A DNA stretch of 64,000 nucleotides from Candidatus Accumulibacter sp. ACC003 (GTDB lineage Bacteria; Pseudomonadota; Gammaproteobacteria; Burkholderiales; Rhodocyclaceae), in contig NZ_CAJQTX010000004.1 of the NCBI RefSeq assembly GCF_907163085.1, positions 62,001 through 126,000 of the forward strand, read 5' to 3'. The notes beneath the pieces were generated by a model. The model worked only from the letters and a program-made list of their open reading frames with translations, did not search any database and was not told the origin of the DNA. Below are positions 1 through 7,203 of this stretch, piece after piece. The position numbers and the translations under genes are program-made. How positions within the stretch are numbered: position 1 is the stretch's first letter; each line of letters starts with the position of its first letter.

Positions 1-265
1 CGCCGAGGATTGGCAGGCGCATTTCGGGAAGCCGCTGTTACTGCTGGAGACCTTTGTGGACCCCTCGCGCTTCCAGGGGACCGTCTATCGCGCCGCGAAC
101 TGGACGCCTCTGGGGCTGACGCAAGGCTTTCGCCGCACCCGAGAAGGCTACAGCGCCCACCCGACGTCGCCCAAAGTTGTCTTTGTTCGCCCCTTGCAGG
201 CGGACGCTCGCGGCCAACTTTCCCGCTCGATACTCAACCCCCGCTATCGCACAGGAGCGCCCAGG
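1..265 (+). CDS. DUF4338/DruA-like protein, 3' fragment, reading into transposase
   Basis: C-terminal part of a DUF4338 (Druantia DruA-like) protein that starts upstream of the window. The motif LLLETFVDPSRFQGTVYRAA matches the ends of the two complete DUF4338 genes here (LLLETFVDPRHYTGTCYRAA near 2650 and LLETFVETPRHRGTCYQAA near 46670). The reading frame has no stop before the ATG at 266 and runs directly into the ISAs1-type transposase. It is therefore either an in-frame fusion or a gene that has lost its stop codon. Family membership is clear by internal comparison. The role is unknown. Confidence 0.75.
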
Positions 266-1446
266 ATGATGCTCACCGCCGAACAGATGCGCACGCTTCC
301 CGATTTCTTTGCCGGCATCGCCTACCCGCGGCGCGCGCAAGGAAGGCGTCACCCCCTTCCTGCCGTTCTGGCCATCGCCACGGCGGCGGTCTTGTGCGGA
401 ATGCGGGGCTACAAAGCCATCGCCGGGTGGGCCAAAGACCTCACACCGAAAGCACGCGAGCGTTTCCGCTGTCGTCGCGAGAAGGGCGTTTACCGCGTAC
501 CCAGCGAGTTCATCATTCGTGACGTCCTGATCCGTGTCGATCCCATGGCGCTCGATCAAGCGTGTCAGCAGTGGAACAAGGCCTATGCTCAAGACGACCC
601 CAGTCTGGCGGTCGACGGCAAGACCATGCGCAATGCCCATGACGAGCACGGTCAGCAAGCACACATCATGAGCGTGGTCGGGCATCAGACCGGCGTGTGT
701 CACACCCAAAAAAAGTCGGCACCTTGCCCGTAAATGGCGGGGACGAGCTCAAGCAGACCAATGAAATCGGGATGTTCATACCCCTGCTCGATGCGATCGA
801 TATTCAGGGCAAGGACATCACCGCCGACGCGCTACTGACACAGCGCAAGCTGGCGACCTACCTGGTGGAGCGCAAGGCGCACTATCACTTCACGGTCAAA
901 GGCAATCAGCCAACACTGCAAGCCGATATCGCGCTCCTCTTCCAGGATCGGAAGGGGGCAGACTTCGTGGCGGTTTCGCCACCTGACCATGGTCGGATCG
1001 AGACTCGGCGTATTTGGTGCAGCAATGCCCTCAACGCCTATCTCGACTTCCCGTATGTCGGCCAGGTGTTCTTGATCGAGCGCGAAGTGCTGCACAAGAA
1101 GAGCGGCAAGCGGACGCACGAAATCGCTCTCGGGATCACCAGTCGCCCTCCAGAACAGGCCAGCCCACAGCAAATCCTCGCCATCAATCGCGGCCATTGG
1201 TCGATAGAGAACCGCTGTCACTACGTCATCGACTGGAACTACGACGAGGACCGTAGCCGTATTCGGACTGGTTACGGACCCGAGAACATGTCACGCCTGC
1301 GCCGCTTTGCCGTCGGAATCCTGCACCACTTCTCCGACGGCAAAACCAGCATTTCCGAAAAAATGCGCCACCTCAACCGCAACATCCGATTGGTCTTCGA
1401 CTACCTGCGCATGACCAAAAATTCTACAGGCCACGTATCACCTTGA
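266..1446 (+). pseudogene. ISAs1-family transposase, two frames
   Basis: DDE transposase of the ISAs1 type, starting at ATG 266 (MMLTAEQMRTLPDFF). The first catalytic Asp is in SLAVDGKTMRN, the second in ITADALLTQRK and the Glu in GHWSIENRCHY. The frame changes at about 706-713. The upstream frame ends at a TAA at 731-733 and the rest is read in the -1 frame to 1446. The switch lies on seven A followed by G, where the codons CAA AAA AAG contain the heptamer A-AAA-AAG, a classic -1 slippery site. It could be a programmed frameshift, a mutation or a homopolymer sequencing error. ISAs1 transposases are usually a single ORF, so mutation or error is more likely. Confidence 0.8.
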
Positions 1447-1472
1447 TCCCGGCACGAGAACAAATTTACCGT

Positions 1473-1798
1473 GACTTCGAAGCTCAGAGCCTTGACTTCG
1501 AAGCTCAGAGCCTTGACTTCGAAGCTCAGAGCCTTGACTTCGAAGCTCAGAGCCTTGACTTCGAAGCTCGGAGCCTTGACTTCGAAGCTCGGAGCCTTGA
1601 CTTCGAAGCTCGGAGCCTTGACTTCGAAGCTCGGAGCCTTGACTTCGAAGCCCGGAGCCTTGACTTCGAAGCTCAGAGCCTTGACTTCGAAGCTCAGAGC
1701 CTTGACTTCGAAGCTCAGAGCCTTGACTTCGAAGCTCAGAGCCTTGACTTCGAAGCTCAGAGCCTTGACTTCGAAGCTCAGAGCCTTGACTTCGAAGC
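1473..1798. repeat. 21-bp tandem array, left part
   Basis: Fifteen full 21-bp units plus a partial one, with core CTTCGAAGCTCAGAGC. The unit contains the palindrome CTTCGAAG. Variation is almost limited to A/G in CTCAGAG versus CTCGGAG, with five consecutive G-variant copies in the middle, which suggests recent block duplication. The length is a multiple of 3 and no unit contains a stop in several frames on either strand, so spurious ORFs (FEAQSLD or SFEVKAL repeats) run through it. Nothing suggests that it is coding. Confidence 0.95.
1790..1798. repeat. 9-bp target duplication, left
   Basis: CTTCGAAGC directly precedes the left inverted repeat of the element at 1799 and is repeated at 4616-4624 after its right end. 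Removing the element and one copy restores the 21-bp array in perfect phase. Confidence 0.9.
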
Positions 1799-1922
1799 CA
1801 GCGCTGAAGCATGACTGCGCCAGCCCAGTACTGGCAAGGCGTTGCGGTGGGCAGGCAAAAAAGGTTTCGCACAAGGGAGCTAGACAGCCGGGGGGACTTC
1901 TGGCAGGATAGGTGGAGGGTCA

Positions 1923-2858
1923 TTGGTCCACGTTTCAGCCGGAGGTATCGTGGTGGTTGCAACGAGCGAAGGGGAGTGGGTGCACTGCGGTCGCGTATTC
2001 AGCGCCGCGGAGATCGCCGAGGTGTGCGGGACGGTGGCGTGGCTTCCGGGATTGGCGCGCAAGGAGTTGGCGGCGACGGTCTGCGAGCACCTGGGGTGGA
2101 CCACTCTGACAGGGACGGCGAAGATCAGCGCCTGCCTGGAGTTTCTGGAGCGTTTGCAGGCGGCCGGGCTGCTGACACTGCCGGCGATAAGGCCGTCGTC
2201 AGCACGCCGTTGCGCGCCGCCCGCGGCACCCGTAGATACGGTCACCGGGGAGCTTCCCGTGCACTGCGCCCTGTCGGCACTCGCACCGGTCTGCCTGGAA
2301 GTCGTTCGCGACGCGGCGTTGGTGGCGCAGTGGGATGCGCTGGTGGCGCGCTGGCACCCACTGGGTTTCCAGGGGGCCTTCGGCTACCGCCTGCGCTACT
2401 TCATCACGGCGGGCGACCGGCGGCTCGGCAGCGTCCTGCTGGCCGGCGCTGCCCGCGCGGTCGCCGTGCGCGACCGCTGGATCGGCTGGACGGCCCAGGC
2501 CCGCCGCGAGAACCTGGCGCGGGTGGTGAACAACAGCCGCTTCCTGATCTTTCCCCACGTCCGGGTGCCGCATCTGGCCAGTCATGTGCTCGGACAACTC
2601 GCGCGCCGCGCACGCGCGGACTGGCTCGATCACTGGGGCTTCGAGCCCCTGTTGCTGGAGACTTTCGTCGATCCTCGTCACTATACCGGCACCTGTTACC
2701 GCGCGGCCGGTTGGCAGTTGCTCGGGGCAACCAGCGGGCGCGGGCTGGCCCGCCCCGGCCAGTCGTATCGCAGCACGCCCCGCCAGGTGTGGCTCAAACC
2801 GCTGAGCGCCGATTGTCGCGACCGGCTGTGTGCCGCCCCTGGGAGCTCCCGGCCATGA
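1923..2858 (+). CDS. DUF4338/DruA-like protein
   Basis: 311-residue DUF4338 protein, the family of Druantia DruA. It has an N-terminal segment (CGRVFSAAEIAEVC), the central ENLARVVNNSRFLIFPHVRVP block and the C-terminal LLLETFVDPRHYTGTCYRAA block followed by RQVWLKPL. TTG 1923 is taken as the start because GGAGGG lies just upstream; the start is uncertain. The stop overlaps an ATG at 2855 (ATGA), which opens the frame of the transposase N-terminus, so translation is probably coupled. The gene lies inside the element's terminal repeats, so it is an element gene and not host cargo picked up later. Its biochemical activity is not established. Confidence 0.85.
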   Translation: MVHVSAGGIVVVATSEGEWVHCGRVFSAAEIAEVCGTVAWLPGLARKELAATVCEHLGWTTLTGTAKISACLEFLERLQAAGLLTLPAIRPSSARRCAPPAAPVDTVTGELPVHCALSALAPVCLEVVRDAALVAQWDALVARWHPLGFQGAFGYRLRYFITAGDRRLGSVLLAGAARAVAVRDRWIGWTAQARRENLARVVNNSRFLIFPHVRVPHLASHVLGQLARRARADWLDHWGFEPLLLETFVDPRHYTGTCYRAAGWQLLGATSGRGLARPGQSYRSTPRQVWLKPLSADCRDRLCAAPGSSRP

Positions 2859-3047
2859 GCAAACCCTGCCGTCGCCCGACACGCGCTGCCCTCAAGGAGC
2901 TGCGCTCAGAGAAGAAACGGCAGGAAAAGGCACTGAACGCGAAACGGCGCGCGATGTGGACAAGTCCTCCACTCCCCCACTTCTCTGCCCAACCGATGCT
3001 CAGCCTTCGCGACCGTCGGCGAGGAAAGGGAGGCCCGCGAGGACGCC
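2855..3047 (+). pseudogene. Transposase N-terminal segment, out of frame
   Basis: From ATG 2855 one frame reads MSKPCRRPTRAALKELRSEK and continues with a basic KKRQEKALNAKRRA helix. This resembles, from memory, the basic N-terminus of this transposase family. The frame joining the catalytic part is a different one (SAFATVGEEREAREDAVSKK just before 3048). A frameshift somewhere between about 2950 and 3000 therefore separates the two. Alternatively this is a small separate ORF ahead of the transposase. Confidence 0.5.
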
Positions 3048-4376
3048 GTGAGCAAAAAGACGCGTCTCCTGCGCAAAGAGCTACCCGCCTTGCTCGAGCA
3101 ACTGGAACAAATTCCCGACCCGAGAGACCCCAGGAAGCGCCGCCACAAGCTGACCGCGCTGCTGCTTTACGGTCTGCTGATGTTCGTCTTTCAGTTCTCC
3201 TCTCGGCGCGAGACCAACCGCGAAATATCCCGTCCCCAGTTCATGGCCAACCTCCACCTGCTGTTCCCGGAGATCGAGACCCTGCCACACGCCGACACCC
3301 TGTTTCGGCTGCTGCGCGACATCGACCTTGACCACCTTGAGCAGGCCCACGTCGATCTGGTGAAGCGGCTGATCCGCGGCAAGAGCTTCCGCCGCTATCT
3401 GATCAACCACTGCTACCCCATCGCCATCGACGGCTCGCAGAAGGTCGCCGGCGACACCCTCTGGGCGGAGGAACTCCTCCAGCGCACCGTCGGCAAGGAG
3501 GAAACCCGCCACACCCAGTACTTCGTCTACGTCCTCGAGGCCAGCCTGGCTTTCCACAACGGCCTGGTCGTCCCACTGCTCAGCGAGTTCCTCGAACACG
3601 CGCTGGGCGATACCGAAGCGCAAAAGCAGGACTGCGAGCTGCGCGGCTTTGTGCGCTTGAGCGACCGGCTCAAGACGCTGTTCCCCCGCCTGCCGATCCT
3701 GCTCCTGCTCGACGGCCTTTACGCCAACGGGCCGGTGATGCAGCGCTGCTTGCGCGCCCACTGGCAGTTCATGATCGTGCTTAAGGACAAGGATTTGTCC
3801 ACGGTCTGGCAGGAGTTCCGCGCACTCCACGCCCTGAAGCCACAAGCCGTGCAGCGCGCTTGGGGAAGGCGCCGACAACACTTCAGCTGGGTCAACGACA
3901 TCGACTACGCCTTCGCGGCCAACGGGCGTCAGCGTCTCAAGCTGAACCTGGTGGTCTGTGAGGAAAGCTGGGAAAAGATCGATGAACAGGCCAGGACCGT
4001 CACCGAAACATCGCGCCACGCCTGGCTCTCCAGCCAACCGCTCAGACAAGACAATGTCCATGAGCGCTGCAACCTCGGTGCCCGCCACCGTTGGGGCATC
4101 GAAGCGGGCTTCCTCGTCGAAAAACATCAGGGCTACCACTACGAGCATGCCTTTGCCCTCGACTGGAATGCCATGAAAGGCTATCACCTCCTCATGCGCC
4201 TGGCGCATGTGTTCAATACCCTGGCACGTTTCACCCGGCAGTTACGCAACCTCTATCAAGAACTCGGTGTGCGCGGCGCCATCGCCTTCATCCGTAATTC
4301 CTGTGCTGCGCCCTGGCTTGACCCAGCACGCCTGCGTCTGCTTCTCGCCGAACCGTTCCTGCTGCAACTCGAATAA
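3048..4376 (+). CDS. DDE transposase (ISNCY/IS4-like)
   Basis: 442-residue transposase read from GTG 3048. It has IPDPRDPRKRRHKLTALLLYG near the N-terminus. Likely catalytic residues are the Asp of YPIAIDGSQK, the Asp of ILLLLDGLYAN and the Glu of RHRWGIEAGFLVEKHQG. It follows the DUF4338 gene of the same element. It resembles large IS4/ISNCY-group transposases; the exact family was not checked. The true N-terminus may lie at 2855, with a frameshift in between. Confidence 0.85.
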   Translation: MSKKTRLLRKELPALLEQLEQIPDPRDPRKRRHKLTALLLYGLLMFVFQFSSRRETNREISRPQFMANLHLLFPEIETLPHADTLFRLLRDIDLDHLEQAHVDLVKRLIRGKSFRRYLINHCYPIAIDGSQKVAGDTLWAEELLQRTVGKEETRHTQYFVYVLEASLAFHNGLVVPLLSEFLEHALGDTEAQKQDCELRGFVRLSDRLKTLFPRLPILLLLDGLYANGPVMQRCLRAHWQFMIVLKDKDLSTVWQEFRALHALKPQAVQRAWGRRRQHFSWVNDIDYAFAANGRQRLKLNLVVCEESWEKIDEQARTVTETSRHAWLSSQPLRQDNVHERCNLGARHRWGIEAGFLVEKHQGYHYEHAFALDWNAMKGYHLLMRLAHVFNTLARFTRQLRNLYQELGVRGAIAFIRNSCAAPWLDPARLRLLLAEPFLLQLE

Positions 4377-4615
4377 CCTTGCCCAGGCCTGCCCAACACA
4401 TCTTCCCAAGCGCGGCGCACCCCGCGCCGGGAAAGGCTCGCCTGGCGATCGTAACGGAGCTCCCTCGACCTCTCCTGTCCCACTGACTGAACACCAAACC
4501 CCCGCGCCGCAAGCGCTCCCTTGCCGCTAGCCAACCCCCATCTGGCCGCCTCGGCGGCGAAAGTGGGCGTAACCGGCAAGTGCTGTCGATTCGGGGAGGT
4601 CATGCGTCAGGGCTG

Positions 4616-4770
4616 CTTCGAAGCTCAGAGCCTTGACTTCGAAGCTCAGAGCCTTGACTTCGAAGCTCGGAGCCTTGACTTCGAAGCTCAGAGCCTTGAC
4701 TTCGAAGCTCTGAGCCTTGACTTCAAAGCTCAGAGCCTTGACTTCAAAGCTCTGAACCTCGACTTCATAC
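4616..4770. repeat. 21-bp tandem array, right part
   Basis: About seven further copies of the same 21-bp unit, in the same orientation and phase as 1473-1798. They start with the second 9-bp duplication (4616-4624). Copies decay towards the outer edge, where CTTCGAAG becomes CTTCAAAG and the last units carry several changes. Such decay is typical of the ends of a tandem array. Confidence 0.92.
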
Positions 4771-4861
4771 CGCTGAACCGCCGCGCTGACTCGCAAAGAC
4801 TTAACCTCACGACTCCGACAGGAGTGGATACCCCTCGGACTGTCACGCGGCCATGCCGGCT

Positions 4862-4968
4862 CGTCATGGCGAACGGAGTGAAGCAATCCCGGGGGTAGCG
4901 ACCGACTCGGCGGGGTGATCGGAGGCGGCAACTGGACTGCCGCGTCGCTACGCTCCTGGCAGTGACGG
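4862..4968. repeat. Dispersed palindromic repeat, copy A
   Basis: It starts CGTCATGGCGAACGGAGTGA and ends CGCTACGCTCCTGGCAGTGACGG, so the two ends are imperfect inverted repeats about 107 bp apart. A second copy lies at 8963-9072. The layout resembles the CGTCATTGCGAG-type interspersed palindromes of other bacteria. The stretch 4771-4988 has no gene. Confidence 0.75.
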
Positions 4969-4988
4969 TGGCCAACGGTGTCCGGGTG

Positions 4989-7199
4989 TCAGGCCGGTCG
5001 GCCCGCGTCATTCCTCAGCGGCGTCGCATCGCCAGCGGCGACCTCGACAAAGAACACCGCGCCTTGCCCGGGCGTACTCGTGGCCCATACCCGTCCGCCC
5101 ATGCGCTGCATGGCTTTGCGGACCAGCGCCAGGCCGACGCCGGTGCCGGCGTAGGATTCGCTGCGCTGCAGTCGCTGGAAGATCTCGAAAATCCGGTCAT
5201 GGAAACGCATGTCGAAACCGATTCCCTTATCTTCGATGGCCAGCGTCAGCCGATCGCCGCTGCGCGTGCCGCGAATGCTGATCACCGCGGGCTGTCCATC
5301 GCCAGTGAACTTCAGGGCATTGTCGATCAGGTTGCGAATCACCACCGCCAGTCCCTCGGCATCGGCCTGGGCGACCAGATCGGCGAGTTCGACGGCCACC
5401 GTCGCGCCCTGACTCTCGATCACCCCCTGCAGTTCGGCGAGCACCGAGTCCACCAGTGGCCGCAAGGCGACCGCCGCGCAGCGCAGATTGCGCCGCTCCA
5501 GGCGGGCATACGACAGCAGGCCGTCGATCAATTCTCCCATCTGGGCGACGCCGTGGGCAATCTTGCCGATATAGCGCCGTCCGCCTTCGCCGACTTGCTC
5601 GCCATGATCCTCGACCAGCATGTGGCAGTAGCCGGCCATTCCCCGCAGCGGCGCCTTGAGGTCGTGGGCGACGGCATAGGCAAAGCTCTCCAGCTCCTGG
5701 TTGAGTTCGGCCAGCTGCCGGGTGCGTTCCTCGACGCGTTCCTCGAGCTCGTCGCGGGCGCGCGCCAGGTCGGCCTGGGCGGCTTTGAGCAGCGAGACGT
5801 CGCGCGCCATGCCGAAGACGCCGCGCACCTCGCCCTGAATGATCAGTGGCCCCTTGGTCGTCAGATAGGGCAGGCGCTCGCCGGTGGCGGCGATGACGAC
5901 GCTCTCCTCGTAGCTCTCGACCTTGCCCTGCGCCATGATGCGCTGGTCGTCGGCGCGAAAGCGCTCGGCCAGCGCCGACGGGAAGAGCGCGAAATCGTCG
6001 ACGCCGAGCACCTCTTCCGGCGACCTGTCTACCAGCGCCGCCAGCGCGCGGTTGCCGAGAACATAGTGTCCCTGCTCGTCCTTGACGAATATGGCGTCCG
6101 AACATCCCTCGACGAGCGCCGCCAGCATGCCGTGGATACGCTCCAGTTCAGCGGCCTTTTCGACGCGCTCGCTGACATCCTGCACCGTCCCCTGCGAGTG
6201 CAGTGGCGTGCCGTCGTCAGCCGCTATCGTCTCGCCGCGTTCTTCGACATGCTTGATCCGTCCATCCGGAAAACGCAGGCGATGAGCGCTGGCGTAGGGT
6301 CGCCGCGAGGCCAGCGACGCACGGCGAGCGGCATCGACCGCGGCGCGGTCGTCGGGATGGATGGCGCTGAGGAAAGCCGCGTGGGCGGCAGCGCTCGGCG
6401 ACGGGCCTATCTCGAACAGGCGGCAGGCCTCGGCCGAGCAATCGAGGCGGCCGGTTTGCAGGTCGAGCACCCAGCTGCCGATGTGCGCCAGCCGCTGCGC
6501 CTCGCGTAGCCGGCCCTCGCTTTCGCGCAGGGCGGCCTCGGTCTGTTGCTGGTCTTCGAGAACGCTGAGCAGCGCCCGCCGCGAGCGCGCCGACTCGACG
6601 AGCTGCTGGCGGCTGCCGGCGTCGCGTCGAAGCCGCTCGGCGCTGCGTTCGGGAAAGCGGCGGGCGCTTTCGGGATCTTCGTGCCGGAGCTGCGCGATCA
6701 GCCCCCTGCGCTCGCCGCGCAGCTCGATTTGCGTCATCACCTGCCGGGCGAGAACGCGCAGGGCGTTCTGCTGCTCGGCGCCCAGCCGGTGCGGTTGGCG
6801 ATCGATCACGGACAAGGTACCGATGGCATGTCCGTCCGCCGTCAGCAGCGGCGCGCCGGCATAGAAACGAATGTGCGGCGCAGCGGTCACCAGCGGATTA
6901 TCGGCAAAGCGCTGGTCGCTGGCGGCGTCGGCAACGATGAACAGCTCACGCTGCGCGATGGTGTGCGCACAGAAGGCGATAGCGCGGTCGATCTCGACGA
7001 CGTCGACGCCAAACCTGGCCTTGGTCCATATCCTGTCCTCGTCGACCAGCGAGATCAGCGCCATCGGCGCCGCGCAGATGCGCCCGGCGAGTTCGGCCAG
7101 ATCGTCGAATAGCGCCTCGGGCGGCGTGTCGAGCAGCTTGCAGGCGCGTAGCGCGGCCAGGCGCGCGCGCTCGTCGGCGGGCAGCGGCGCGGGCTTCAT
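4989..7199 (-). CDS. GAF-PAS-PAS sensor histidine kinase
   Basis: 736-residue cytoplasmic histidine kinase. A GAF domain (about 15-155, ERARLAALRACKLLDTPPE opening) is followed by coiled coil, two PAS domains (about 235-480), HisKA with the phospho-accepting His in AVAHDLKAPLRGM (about residue 514) and a HATPase domain (IRNLIDNALKFT, EDKGIGFD, GTGVGLALVRK). No transmembrane segment is present. ATG 7199 was chosen because it lies 4 bp after the stop of the upstream gene. Together with that gene's membrane-bound periplasmic sensor, which lacks a kinase, it probably forms one signalling unit. No response regulator is adjacent. Confidence 0.88.
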   Translation of the reverse strand: MKPAPLPADERARLAALRACKLLDTPPEALFDDLAELAGRICAAPMALISLVDEDRIWTKARFGVDVVEIDRAIAFCAHTIAQRELFIVADAASDQRFADNPLVTAAPHIRFYAGAPLLTADGHAIGTLSVIDRQPHRLGAEQQNALRVLARQVMTQIELRGERRGLIAQLRHEDPESARRFPERSAERLRRDAGSRQQLVESARSRRALLSVLEDQQQTEAALRESEGRLREAQRLAHIGSWVLDLQTGRLDCSAEACRLFEIGPSPSAAAHAAFLSAIHPDDRAAVDAARRASLASRRPYASAHRLRFPDGRIKHVEERGETIAADDGTPLHSQGTVQDVSERVEKAAELERIHGMLAALVEGCSDAIFVKDEQGHYVLGNRALAALVDRSPEEVLGVDDFALFPSALAERFRADDQRIMAQGKVESYEESVVIAATGERLPYLTTKGPLIIQGEVRGVFGMARDVSLLKAAQADLARARDELEERVEERTRQLAELNQELESFAYAVAHDLKAPLRGMAGYCHMLVEDHGEQVGEGGRRYIGKIAHGVAQMGELIDGLLSYARLERRNLRCAAVALRPLVDSVLAELQGVIESQGATVAVELADLVAQADAEGLAVVIRNLIDNALKFTGDGQPAVISIRGTRSGDRLTLAIEDKGIGFDMRFHDRIFEIFQRLQRSESYAGTGVGLALVRKAMQRMGGRVWATSTPGQGAVFFVEVAAGDATPLRNDAGRPA

Positions 7200-7203
7200 G
7201 CGC

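Larger units (their letters stand above)
1799..4615 (+). mobile_element. DUF4338-plus-transposase element with TIRs
   Basis: A complete 2817-bp element. The left terminal repeat CAGCGCTGAAGCATGAC (1799-1815) matches the complement of the right end (4599-4615, CAGCCCTGACGCATGAC) at 15 of 17 positions. It is flanked by the 9-bp duplication CTTCGAAGC and sits exactly inside a 21-bp tandem array, whose two halves are co-oriented and in phase. It carries a DUF4338 gene (1923-2858) and a DDE transposase (3048-4376). The only other content is about 240 bp between the transposase stop and the right end, where I see no gene. Confidence 0.88.

Noticed and set aside
1473-1798. CRISPR array
   Set aside because: Units are contiguous with no unique spacers and no cas genes are in the window.
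1401-1962. Long frames on both strands across the 21-bp array (SFEVKAL and FEAQSLD repeats)
   Set aside because: They arise because a 21-bp unit without stops stays open in several frames. No start signals or conserved flanks support translation.
1923-2858. Complete Druantia anti-phage system
   Set aside because: No DruB, DruC, DruD or DruE genes are near any of the three DUF4338 genes. All three are tied to transposases.
3081-4208. 375-codon minus-strand frame opposite the transposase
   Set aside because: Antisense shadow of a clear DDE transposase, a common effect in GC-rich DNA.
4962-6509. 515-codon plus-strand frame opposite the histidine kinase
   Set aside because: Antisense shadow. 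The minus-strand kinase has all family motifs in frame.
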